From NCBI RefSeq assembly GCF_005222845.1, contig NZ_STFZ01000018.1, positions 124,001 to 188,000 on the forward strand: 64,000 bases of DNA, in the 5' to 3' direction. A program made the position numbers and the translations under genes. Below are positions 52,549 through 60,788 of this stretch, in pieces (positions within the stretch are counted from its first letter, which is position 1; the number at the start of each line of letters is the position of its first letter). Origin of the DNA: Rhizobium sp. FY34 (lineage in GTDB: Bacteria > Pseudomonadota > Alphaproteobacteria > Rhizobiales > Rhizobiaceae). Under the pieces are notes generated by a model, which ran no database searches, was not told the DNA's origin, and saw nothing but the letters and a program-made list of their open reading frames with translations.

Positions 52549-52582
52549 AAACGGCCTGTCCTCCAAGACGGGCCGTTTTTTT
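52549..52582 (+). terminator. Rho-independent terminator of tal
   Basis: An 11-12-bp stem (AAACGGCCTGTC with one G-T pair) and a 6-nt loop, then seven T. Confidence 0.9.
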
Positions 52583-52603
52583 ATGCCCGACGGCTGAAAC
52601 GAC

Positions 52604-52635
52604 AAAGGCCGCGAGAGTTGCCTCTCGCGGCCTTT
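52604..52635. terminator. Terminator between tal and lysS
   Basis: A 13-bp perfect stem (AAAGGCCGCGAGA and complement) with a 6-nt loop, 27 bp past the lysS stop. It can serve both directions. Confidence 0.75.
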
Positions 52636-52661
52636 GTTCGTTCTGCAGTATGAGTCCGGCG

Positions 52662-54158
52662 TCAGTCCACCTTGTTGCGGCGGGCCGGAAACAGGATGAT
52701 GTCGCGGATCGAGGGCGAATTGGTGAGCAGCATGATCAGGCGATCGACGCCGATGCCCAGACCGCCGGCGGGCGGCATGCCCTGGTCGATCGCATCGAGG
52801 AACTCGTCGTCCAGCTGCTTGTCCTTTTCGCCGCGGGCATGCGCCTGCTCCAGCTGCTCGACCATGCGCTTGCGCTGTTCTTCCGGATCGTTCAGTTCCG
52901 AAAACGCATTGCCGATTTCCCAGGCATTGCAATAGGTCTCGAAGCGCTCGACGAGGCGCGGCTCGCCCGGCACTTCCTTGGCAAAGGGCGAGATGTCCTT
53001 GGGGAAATGCGTCACATGGCTCGGCTGGATCAGCGTGCCTTCAACCTTTTCCTCGAAGATGAAGGCCAGGCATTCGCCCCAGGTCCAATCCTTCTCGACC
53101 GCAAAACCGGCAGCCTTGGCGGCGGTGCGGGCTTCCTCGTCGGTCTTCATGGACAGGAAGTCGATGCCGGTGACGTCCTTGACCGCTTCCGGCATCGGCA
53201 CGCGCTTGAACGGACCCTTGAAGGAAATCTCCTTGTCGCCGAAGGTGAATTCGGTCGAACCGTGGATCTTCACGGCGAGTTCGGCAAACAGCCGCTCGAC
53301 GAGGTCCATCATGTCCTCGTAATCGGCATAGGCCCAGTAGCACTCCATCATCGTGAATTCAGGATTGTGCCTTGTGGAAACGCCTTCGTTGCGGAAGTTG
53401 CGGTTGATCTCGAACACCTTGTCGGAGAGGCCAGACACCAGCGTGCGCTTCAAGAACAGTTCCGGCGCAATGCGCAGATACATGTCGAGCTTCAGCGTGT
53501 TGTGGTGCGTCTTGAAGGGTTCGGCGGTTGCGCCGCCATAGATCGATTGCAGCATTGGCGTTTCGACCTCCATGAAACCATCGGTTTCCATGAAGCGACG
53601 AATGCCGGAGACGATCTGCGAGCGCTGCTGGAAGCGCAGCTTGCTGTCGTCATTGGTCATGATGTCGAGATGGCGCTTGCGGTAGCGCAGCTCGATGTCG
53701 GAGAGACCATGCCACTTTTCCGGCATGGGCAGCAGCGACTTGGTCAGCATGGTGATCTCATGCGCGTTGATCGTCAGCTCGCCACGCTTGGTGCGGCGAA
53801 CAACGCCCGTCACGCCGATGATATCGCCGATATCGATCAGTGCCAGCATATCGCGCGCGGCGTCCGGCGTCGTATCCTTGTGGGAAAAGATCTGCACCTT
53901 GCCCGAGGCATCGCGGATATCCATGAACATCCCGGAATTGCGCGAGGAATAGACGCGGCCGGCAACGGTGACGATATCGGTCGTCTCGACATCCGGCTCC
54001 AGCGCCTCATATTTGGCGGCAAGCTCGGCATTGGTCAGCGTGCGATGAAAATGCGCCGGGTAAACGTCGCCGATCTTTTCGCGCAGCAGCGCCAGTTTCT
54101 GGCGGCGCACTTCGGTGGCGTCGGAGGAGAGGGCGGTTTCGGTCTTCTGTTCGGTCAT
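52662..54158 (-). CDS. lysS: Lysyl-tRNA synthetase, class II (498 aa)
   Basis: Charges tRNA-Lys. The N-terminal OB-fold anticodon domain (residues 60-150, IVTVAGRVYSSRNSGMFMDI) precedes the class II core. Motif 2 is FRNEGVSTRHNPEFTMMECY and motif 3 GLGIGVDRLIMLL. Length is typical. The start ATG 54158 has AAAGG upstream; the longer frame runs into the repeat at 54.2 kb and is rejected. gltX follows upstream on the same strand across a 246-bp repeat-filled gap. Confidence 0.96.
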   Translation of the reverse strand: MTEQKTETALSSDATEVRRQKLALLREKIGDVYPAHFHRTLTNAELAAKYEALEPDVETTDIVTVAGRVYSSRNSGMFMDIRDASGKVQIFSHKDTTPDAARDMLALIDIGDIIGVTGVVRRTKRGELTINAHEITMLTKSLLPMPEKWHGLSDIELRYRKRHLDIMTNDDSKLRFQQRSQIVSGIRRFMETDGFMEVETPMLQSIYGGATAEPFKTHHNTLKLDMYLRIAPELFLKRTLVSGLSDKVFEINRNFRNEGVSTRHNPEFTMMECYWAYADYEDMMDLVERLFAELAVKIHGSTEFTFGDKEISFKGPFKRVPMPEAVKDVTGIDFLSMKTDEEARTAAKAAGFAVEKDWTWGECLAFIFEEKVEGTLIQPSHVTHFPKDISPFAKEVPGEPRLVERFETYCNAWEIGNAFSELNDPEEQRKRMVEQLEQAHARGEKDKQLDDEFLDAIDQGMPPAGGLGIGVDRLIMLLTNSPSIRDIILFPARRNKVD

Positions 54159-54192
54159 CGGTTTGCCTTTAAGGGCTATCTTTGTTGACGTT

Positions 54193-54236
54193 ACCCCCCT
54201 CTGCCCTGCCGGGCATCTCCCCCTCAAGGGGGGAGG
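54193..54236 (+). repeat. Intergenic mosaic palindrome, copy F
   Basis: ACCCCCCTCTGCCCTGCCGG followed by GCATCTCCCCCTCAAGG. It is nearly identical to copy B and inverted relative to copy G 86 bp away. Confidence 0.65.
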
Positions 54237-54322
54237 TCGGATGGAGCGCGCTCATCGGTCCACAATGACTGTCGCTTGCGAAGCATTCGACCTTCGTGAC
54301 GGCGGAGGCGGCACCTCATGTG

Positions 54323-54367
54323 ATCTCCCCCCTTGAGGGGGAGATGCCCGGCAGGGCAGAGGGGGGT
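54323..54367 (-). repeat. Intergenic mosaic palindrome, copy G (inverted)
   Basis: ATCTCCCCCCTTGAGG, GAGATGCCCGGCAGGGCAG, then a run of seven G. It pairs with copy F between gltX and lysS. Confidence 0.65.
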
Positions 54368-54404
54368 ATTCAAGAATGCCGCCGTCAAAGGCAGCATTCG
54401 ACAA

Positions 54405-55862
54405 TCATTTCTCTGCACCCACCATGGATGAAACCACAGTTGCGGCAATTTTGAGCCGCTGACGCACCACGGAGCGACCCAGAAGCGCCATAGAGTCAAA
54501 CAGTGGCAGCGAGCGCTGGCTGCCGGACATGGCAACAAAGAGCGGCGGGGTGACGACGCGCAGTTTCTTGCCCAGCTTGTCGGCAATGGCGCGCAATTCC
54601 TGGTCGATGCTTTCCACCGTCCATTCCGGCATCTTTTCGAAATCGGCCTGTACGGTGTTGATGATTTCCAGCGTATCGGCCGGCGTCGTTTTCAAACCGG
54701 CAAATGAGGCAGGCGTCAGGCCCACATCATTGCCGAGCAGGAAGCCAGCGAGCTGCGGCAACTCGCCAAGCTTGGAAATGCGGCTCTGGGCAAGCTTGAG
54801 GCCTTCCGTCAGGCGCTGGTTTTCCGATGCCCATTCGAAGGTGCGAGCAATGAATTCCTCGGGCGTCAGCTTTTCGCGCAGCCAGCGGCCGTTCAGCCAG
54901 TCTAGCTTCTGGATGTCGAAAATGGCACCGGCCTTCGAGAGGTTGTCCGGATCGAATTTTTCGGCCAGATCGTCCATCGACAGCAGTTCCTCGCCTTCTG
55001 CGATCTGCACGAAGAACAGGCCGAGGAAGTTCATCAACGCTTCCGGCAGGTAGCCGAGCGCCGAATAATAGGAGATCGAGGTCGGGTTCTTGCGCTTCGA
55101 CAGCTTGGACTTGTCGGCATTGCGCATCAACGACAGATGCATGAACTTCGGCTCGGTCCAGCCGAAATAACGATAGAGCAGGATGTGCTTCGGCACCGAT
55201 GCCAGCCATTCCTCACCGCGCGCCACATGGGTGATCTTCATCAGATGGTCGTCGATGACGTTTGCCATATGATAGGTCGGCATGCCATCGGCCTTGATCA
55301 GCACCTGCATGTCGACCGAATTCCACGGGATCGACACGTCGCCATAGACGCCGTCGTTGAAGTCGCAGGAACCTTCCGTCGGGATCTTCATGCGCACGAC
55401 GGATGCTTCGCCGGCATCCATCTTGGCGGTAACTTCTTCTGCGCTGTAGCGCAGGCAGAGGCCATCATAGCCGGGCGCCTTGCCGCTTGCGCGCTGGTCT
55501 TCGCGCATCTTGTCCAGACGCTCGGGCGTGCAGAAACAGCGAAACGCATGGCCCTTGTCCAACAGGTCCTGGGCATAGGGCCAGTACATGTCCTTGCGGT
55601 CGGACTGGCGATAGGGGCCGTAAGGACCGCCGACATCGGGGCCCTCGCTCCATTCAAGACCGGCCCAGCGCAGGGCATCGAGGACTTTCTGCTCGTATTC
55701 CGGGGTGGAGCGCGAGGCATCGGTATCTTCGATGCGTAGAATGAACTCGCCGCCCATCTTCTTGGCGAAGAGATAGTTGAAAAGCGCGATATAGACCGTG
55801 CCGACATGCGGCTCGCCGGTCGGGGAGGGTGCGATACGGACGCGGACGCCGGAAGTGGTCAT
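54405..55862 (-). CDS. gltX: Glutamyl-tRNA synthetase (485 aa)
   Basis: Class I synthetase. The HIGH-equivalent motif is PTGEPHVGT and the KMSKS-equivalent KLSKRKN. RIEDTDASRSTPEY is the ATP/Glu binding segment. Length fits bacterial GltX. Many alphaproteobacteria have two gltX genes, one mischarging tRNA-Gln; which one this is cannot be told. The start at 55862 overlaps no other gene. Confidence 0.95.
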   Translation of the reverse strand: MTTSGVRVRIAPSPTGEPHVGTVYIALFNYLFAKKMGGEFILRIEDTDASRSTPEYEQKVLDALRWAGLEWSEGPDVGGPYGPYRQSDRKDMYWPYAQDLLDKGHAFRCFCTPERLDKMREDQRASGKAPGYDGLCLRYSAEEVTAKMDAGEASVVRMKIPTEGSCDFNDGVYGDVSIPWNSVDMQVLIKADGMPTYHMANVIDDHLMKITHVARGEEWLASVPKHILLYRYFGWTEPKFMHLSLMRNADKSKLSKRKNPTSISYYSALGYLPEALMNFLGLFFVQIAEGEELLSMDDLAEKFDPDNLSKAGAIFDIQKLDWLNGRWLREKLTPEEFIARTFEWASENQRLTEGLKLAQSRISKLGELPQLAGFLLGNDVGLTPASFAGLKTTPADTLEIINTVQADFEKMPEWTVESIDQELRAIADKLGKKLRVVTPPLFVAMSGSQRSLPLFDSMALLGRSVVRQRLKIAATVVSSMVGAEK

Positions 55863-55974
55863 GGGTGCCTGCTCGAACTGGAAAAGCGCTCAAAAAGGGC
55901 GCGATCTTGATTTCGGGATTGGCAGGCCTTAGCGCATATTATGCGGGAAGCGTCAAGATTTATGCGGCAATCCG

Positions 55975-57747
55975 TCAGTTCACCGGCCAGAACCACATCA
56001 AGGCCGGCACGCTGACCAGCACGATCAGCAGTGAAAGCGGCAGGCCCAGCCGCGGGTAGTCGGAAAACTTGTAGCCGCCGGGGCCCATCACCAGCGTGTT
56101 GCACTGGTGGCCGACAGGCGTGAGAAAATCCGATCCGGCACCGATGGCCACAGCCATCAGGAAGGCTTCCGGCCGGAAGCCGAGCGTCGTTGCAAAGCTG
56201 ACGGCAATCGGCCCCATGACCAGAACGGTGGCGGCATTGTTGAGGAAGGGCGTCACGGCCATAGCGGTAATCATGATCAACGCGATGGCGCCGTAGGAGG
56301 GCAGGCTGTGGGCGGCAGCGCCCAGCCATCCGGCGATCAGTTCGCTACCGCCTGTCGTGCGCAGCGAATCCGAGACCGGAATGAGGGCGCCCAGCATGAC
56401 CAGGATAGGACCGTCCACGGATTTGTAGATATCGTTGAGCGGCACTGCCCGGAAAATCGCCATGCCGAGTGCTGCGGCAAAGAAGGCGATGGCAACCGGC
56501 GCATAGCCGACGGCGGTGAGGATCATGGCCGCGGCCAGAATGAAGATCGGGATCAGCGCCTTGCGCTGCGTCCCAAGCATGACTTCCTGCTGGGCAAGCG
56601 GTAATAGGGCCAGATCCTGTAGTACCACCGGCAAGGTCGTGCGGCTGCCCTGCAGCACGATCACGTCGCCTTCCTGCAGAACGAGATCGCGCAGACGTTC
56701 GCGCAGTCTTTCGCCGCGACGGCTGACTGCGAGAAGATTGACGCCGCGCGTGTAGGACAGCGCCAGACTGCCCGCTGAAAGGCCGGCCACGACCGATTGA
56801 CGGGAGATCACCGCCTCAATGGAGATGAGATCCTGCTGCAGCTTGCCGCCCTGCGGCAGTGCCTTGCCGGACAGTTTGAGTTTTGCGCCGGAAATCACCC
56901 GGTCGAGCACGACGGAACGGCCTTCCAGCACGATCGAATCGTCTTCGCGCAGAATAAGGTCCGGGAAGGGTGACATGCGGGTTGCGCCGCGCAGCACGGC
57001 AGTGGCGACCACTTCGTTTTCGCCAAGCTTCAGAAGTTCGCTCAGCGGCCGCCCCATGACGGTGGATGTGCCGCTGACGGTGGCTTCCGAGGCATAGTTG
57101 GATATCTCGACCGCCTCTTCGATGCTGCTGGATTGCTTGCGCCGCTCCGGTACCAGCCAATGGAAGAAGAGAAGAAAGGTCAGGCCGACCAGGGTAAGGA
57201 TGCCGCCGACCGGGGTGAAATCGAACATGCTGAAGGGCGTGCCGGTCATTTCGCCGCGCAGACGTGAGACCACGATATTCGGCGAGGTGCCAATCTGCGT
57301 CATCAGGCCGCCGAGCAGCGCCGAAAACGCCATGGGCATCAGATAGCGCGAGGGCGATACGCCAGAGCGGCGCGAAAACTGCATGGCAATCGGCATCATG
57401 ATGGCCAGTGCACCGATATTCTTGATGAAGGCTGACAGGACCGCCACGGCGATCATCAACAGGGCCAGTTGCGCCCGCATCGAGGTGAGGCGCGGGAAGA
57501 ATTTCTTGATCGCCATATCGACGATGCCTGAACGGGCAACGCCGGCGCTGACGACAAGCGCGCTGCCGACGATGATGACGATATCATCGGAAAAGCCGGT
57601 GAAGGCGTGATCGACCGGTACGACGCCAATGGCGACTGCCACGACGAGCGCGCAGCAGGCGACCACGTCATAGCGGAAGCGATCCCAGATAAAGACCGCC
57701 ATCATGCCGGCGATCACGGAAAAGGCGAGGATCTGTTGGGTGGTCAT
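55975..57747 (-). CDS. SLC13/CitMHS-type anion transporter with RCK_C domains (590 aa)
   Basis: Ion transporter-type membrane domain split around a soluble insert. N-terminal helices include FTGFSDDIVIIVGSALVVSA and KNIGALAIMMPIA; the C-terminal half has TPFLNNAATVLVMGPIAVSF and GAGSDFLTPVGHQCNTLVMG. The insert at about residues 210-370 has two TrkA-C/RCK_C-like units (NEVVATAVLRGATRM, GVNLLAVSRRGERL). Such proteins carry sulfate or dicarboxylates; the ligand is not resolved. The start 57747 has GGAG upstream. Confidence 0.88.
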   Translation of the reverse strand: MTTQQILAFSVIAGMMAVFIWDRFRYDVVACCALVVAVAIGVVPVDHAFTGFSDDIVIIVGSALVVSAGVARSGIVDMAIKKFFPRLTSMRAQLALLMIAVAVLSAFIKNIGALAIMMPIAMQFSRRSGVSPSRYLMPMAFSALLGGLMTQIGTSPNIVVSRLRGEMTGTPFSMFDFTPVGGILTLVGLTFLLFFHWLVPERRKQSSSIEEAVEISNYASEATVSGTSTVMGRPLSELLKLGENEVVATAVLRGATRMSPFPDLILREDDSIVLEGRSVVLDRVISGAKLKLSGKALPQGGKLQQDLISIEAVISRQSVVAGLSAGSLALSYTRGVNLLAVSRRGERLRERLRDLVLQEGDVIVLQGSRTTLPVVLQDLALLPLAQQEVMLGTQRKALIPIFILAAAMILTAVGYAPVAIAFFAAALGMAIFRAVPLNDIYKSVDGPILVMLGALIPVSDSLRTTGGSELIAGWLGAAAHSLPSYGAIALIMITAMAVTPFLNNAATVLVMGPIAVSFATTLGFRPEAFLMAVAIGAGSDFLTPVGHQCNTLVMGPGGYKFSDYPRLGLPLSLLIVLVSVPALMWFWPVN

Positions 57748-57860
57748 GTCGCTCCGGGGGAGGGGCGGCATCATCTGCCGCCGATGGGAGGATCCTTATC
57801 GTCGCACCTCAATACAATGGTGGTCGGAAAGTTCCAAGCCGCCGGCGGCAGATGTTGGCA

Positions 57861-58625
57861 TCAATGCACGGTGTCGCGCTTCGACGCATCATGCTTGCGC
57901 TGGCGGGCATTGCGCGCCACCATGTTGAGCACTTCGACAAGCGCCGAAAACGCCATGGCGGCATAGACATAGCCCTTGGGCACATGGACGCCCATGCCTT
58001 CGGCAATCAGCGTCGTGCCGATCATCAGCAGGAAGGCGAGCGCCAGCATGATGATGGTCGGGTTCTTCTCGATGAAGTTGGCCAGCGGGTTTGCCGCCAC
58101 CAACATTACGATGACGGCGGTGACCACGGCGATGATCATGATCGGCACATGCGGCGTCATGCCGACTGCGGTGATGATGCTGTCGACCGAGAAGACGAGG
58201 TCGAGGACGAGGATCTGGCCAATGGCTGCTGCAAAGGTGGTGCTGACACCCTGGCCGACCATGTCTTCCTTGTGATCTACCGGGTCCACGCTGTGGTGGA
58301 TTTCCTTGGTAGCTTTCCAGACCAGGAAAAGGCCGCCGGCAATGAGGATCAGGTCTTTCCAGGAGAAGGAATTGCCGAAGACTTCAAATACCGGGGTCGT
58401 CAGCTGGACGATCCAGGCAACGGTGCCAAGCAGGCCAAGACGCATGACCAGCGCCAGGCCGATGCCGATCTTGCGGGCCTTTTCGCGGCTTTCGGCCGGC
58501 AGTTTGTTGGTGAGAATGGAAATGAAGATCAGGTTGTCGATGCCGAGCACCACTTCCATGACCACTAGCGTGATCAGCGCGACCCAGGCCGCCGGATCCT
58601 GAACAAGCAGCATAATGTCTTGCAT
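57861..58625 (-). CDS. TerC-family membrane protein (254 aa)
   Basis: Seven to eight predicted helices with the family motifs [20 protein letters not shown] and [17 protein letters not shown], whose acidic residues are thought to bind metal. TerC/Alx relatives export Mn2+ or assist metalation of exported enzymes. The C-terminus is basic ([12 protein letters not shown]). No yybP-ykoY riboswitch was recognised in the 120 bp upstream. Confidence 0.92.
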   Translation of the reverse strand: MQDIMLLVQDPAAWVALITLVVMEVVLGIDNLIFISILTNKLPAESREKARKIGIGLALVMRLGLLGTVAWIVQLTTPVFEVFGNSFSWKDLILIAGGLFLVWKATKEIHHSVDPVDHKEDMVGQGVSTTFAAAIGQILVLDLVFSVDSIITAVGMTPHVPIMIIAVVTAVIVMLVAANPLANFIEKNPTIIMLALAFLLMIGTTLIAEGMGVHVPKGYVYAAMAFSALVEVLNMVARNARQRKHDASKRDTVH

Positions 58626-58744
58626 GAGTGAGTTATCCCTTCGCGCCGCAGTGGATTGGGCTTTGTCAATTTAGATCGGCTGTTTAGTTTATCAACCGAC
58701 AGCCGGCTATAGCCGAAGATGATGAAACTCATTTACCGGCGCAA

Positions 58745-59413
58745 TCATTTTGGCGCCGGGCCATAGGCCGCCAGAAACACCTTGAGGCCGCTTTCCACGA
58801 CACTTTCGATTTCCGCGCGCGGCGGAGGCGTGGGCATGTCGCCGAACAGCCGCATCTTGAGGAAGGAACCCGTCGTCAGATCGATATACTGGCGCGCTGC
58901 AAGTTTGACGTCGTCGATGCGCAGGTTTCCGCTTGCCATCTGGCGCTCGAGAAACCGTTCCAGCACGTTGCGGACGTTCAAGGTATCGTCGTGAAAGAAA
59001 CGGCCCGACAATTTGGGCATGCGTGTTGCGACAGCAACCATGGTGCGCATGGCGAAGATCGTCTCCTGCTTGGTGACCTGTAGAGCAAAATCGATGCCGT
59101 AGCGGCGCAGACCCTCTTCTGCGGACTGGATATCGGCCAGAATATTTTGCATGGATTGGCCAAGCCGCAACCGTTCGCGCTCCATCAGGGCTGCAAACAG
59201 ATCGTCCTTGTTCTCGAAATAGACATAGATCGTGCCCTTGGAGACGCCCGCCTCGCGGGTGATGTCGTTCATGCTGGCGGCATCGAAACCGACAGTCATG
59301 AAGACGCGCTTTGCCCCTTCCAGAATCTGGTCGCGCTTGGCGGGGTCTTCCCCTGCTGCAAAACGCCCCGCAGACAGGGTCGCCTCGCAAGAGGGTTGCT
59401 TCTTCTCCGGCAT
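58745..59413 (-). CDS. TetR-family repressor (222 aa)
   Basis: The helix-turn-helix covers about residues 28-75 (ILEGAKRVFMTVGFDAASMN, then REAGVSKGTIYVYFENKDDL). The C-terminal part fits the TetR_C group seen with drug exporters. It is divergent from an EmrA-EmrB unit; two palindromes (59438-59453, 59500-59513) lie in the 133-bp gap, so it likely represses both directions. Confidence 0.9.
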   Translation of the reverse strand: MPEKKQPSCEATLSAGRFAAGEDPAKRDQILEGAKRVFMTVGFDAASMNDITREAGVSKGTIYVYFENKDDLFAALMERERLRLGQSMQNILADIQSAEEGLRRYGIDFALQVTKQETIFAMRTMVAVATRMPKLSGRFFHDDTLNVRNVLERFLERQMASGNLRIDDVKLAARQYIDLTTGSFLKMRLFGDMPTPPPRAEIESVVESGLKVFLAAYGPAPK

Positions 59414-59437
59414 AATAGAACCTGATCTTAACCTTTT

Positions 59438-59453
59438 CGAACCGGTTGGTTCG
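59438..59453. promoter_or_regulatory. Palindromic operator, TetR-side site
   Basis: CGAACCGGTTGGTTCG: 6-bp inverted arms (CGAACC/GGTTCG) and a GGTT centre, 24 bp before the TetR start. Confidence 0.65.
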
Positions 59454-59499
59454 ATTGCGCTTGATATGTGCGATGGAACGAACTAAGTCAAGTTTCATT

Positions 59500-59513
59500 G
59501 AACCGATCGGTTC
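59500..59513. promoter_or_regulatory. Palindromic operator, efflux-side site
   Basis: GAACCGATCGGTTC is a perfect 14-bp palindrome, 33 bp before the EmrA-like ATG. It shares the GAACC half-site with 59438-59453, supporting binding by the same repressor. Confidence 0.72.
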
Positions 59514-59546
59514 GATCCGGTCGTCTTTCTCGTGATGGTGATTTTC

Positions 59547-60758
59547 ATGGCTCAGCCACACACTCCAGGTTCCCTGCGCGTTGTTGCACAGGATGTCGAT
59601 GCAACGTTGAAAACAGATCCCGTGGCGGAAATGCCGGCGAGCGACAAGGCAGCTTCCGGTGCCGCGACTGCAGGCGATGCCGCGTCCGGAGCTACGGTTA
59701 CGAAAAAGAAGCGCAGCCTCGTTCTGCCGGTCATCGTCATGGCGGTTCTGGGCGCCGGTGGCTGGTATGGCTATCAATGGTGGACTGACGGACGATTCAT
59801 GATTTCGACGGACGACGCCTATGTCTCCGGAGATATTGCTGTGATTTCGCCCAAGGTCTCCGGTTATGTCGAGAAGGTCAATGTTGTCGAAAACCAGACG
59901 GTGAAGGCTGGCGATCCGCTGGTCACGCTCGACCAGGGCGATTATCGCATTGCTTACGATCAGGCGCAGGCGAATGTCGAAAGCGCCCGGCTTGCCGTGT
60001 CGCGCATCGATGCACAGATCGTTGGCGGTGAGGCGAGCCTGAAGCAGGCGGAAGCCCAGCGTGGCGCTTTGCAGGCAGCCTTGCGGGGAACCGAAATCAC
60101 GCTGAAGCGTGCGACGGAACTGGTGGCGAAATCCGTTGGAACGGCGGCCGATCTTGACAATGCGCAGATCGCGCTGGAGCAGGCGCAGGCCAATCTGGCC
60201 GCGGGCGACGCTGCCGTCACGTCGGCGCAGGCCAATATCGATCTCCTGAAGGCGCAGCGTAACGAAGCGGTCAACACCGTGCGCCTGCAGGAACTGGCCG
60301 TGCAGAGCGCAAAGCGGGATCTCGATTTCACCGTGCTGAAGGCGCCGTATGATGGCACGATCGGCAATCTCTCGGTGCAGACCGGCGATCTCGTCTCGAT
60401 CGGCAAGCGGCTGGCCTCGCTGGTGCCGATGAGCGACCTCTACATCGAGGCGAATTTCAAGGAAACACAGATCGGCCAGATCGTTGTGGGCTCCAAGGTG
60501 CACATCCATGTGGATGCCTATGATGGCCAGACGGTCGAGGGCACGGTGCAATCCATCGCGCCGGCATCCGGTGCCGTCTTCTCGCTGTTGCCGCCGGAAA
60601 ATGCCACCGGCAATTTCACCAAGGTTGTGCAGCGCGTGCCCGTGCGCATCGCCATTCCGCGTGAGGAACTGGAGAAGGGTCGCATGCGAGCCGGTCTCAG
60701 CGTCGTGGCCGATATCGATAGCCGCACCGCCCCCTCTGGTTCAACCGCCGCCAAGTAA
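59547..60758 (+). CDS. EmrA/HlyD-type membrane-fusion protein (403 aa)
   Basis: One membrane helix (about residues 56-78, LVLPVIVMAVLGAGGWYGYQ) follows a cytosolic N-terminus. A barrel-sandwich domain starts at STDDAYVSGDIAVISPKVSG, a long coiled coil at about 120-230, and LDFTVLKAPYDGTIGNLSVQ closes the lipoyl domain. It connects the EmrB-like pump to an outer-membrane channel. Start ATG 59547 is chosen; ATG 59535 and GTG 59532 are in frame. Confidence 0.9.
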   Translation: MAQPHTPGSLRVVAQDVDATLKTDPVAEMPASDKAASGAATAGDAASGATVTKKKRSLVLPVIVMAVLGAGGWYGYQWWTDGRFMISTDDAYVSGDIAVISPKVSGYVEKVNVVENQTVKAGDPLVTLDQGDYRIAYDQAQANVESARLAVSRIDAQIVGGEASLKQAEAQRGALQAALRGTEITLKRATELVAKSVGTAADLDNAQIALEQAQANLAAGDAAVTSAQANIDLLKAQRNEAVNTVRLQELAVQSAKRDLDFTVLKAPYDGTIGNLSVQTGDLVSIGKRLASLVPMSDLYIEANFKETQIGQIVVGSKVHIHVDAYDGQTVEGTVQSIAPASGAVFSLLPPENATGNFTKVVQRVPVRIAIPREELEKGRMRAGLSVVADIDSRTAPSGSTAAK

Positions 60759-60788
60759 ACGGTACGGCGCAGGCGAAGGACGACATCC

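Noticed and set aside
52650..54188. Long plus-strand frame (512 codons) across lysS
   Set aside because: Antisense shadow; LysS is complete on the other strand.
58626..58740. Possible yybP-ykoY manganese riboswitch before the TerC gene
   Set aside because: The leader is short and the conserved purine-rich pieces of that riboswitch were not seen.
59475..59499. GGAAC-N16-CATT before the EmrA-like gene, a possible EcfG promoter
   Set aside because: It overlaps the region of two TetR operators that share GAACC half-sites, and the -10 box has a mismatch. Chance similarity is likely.
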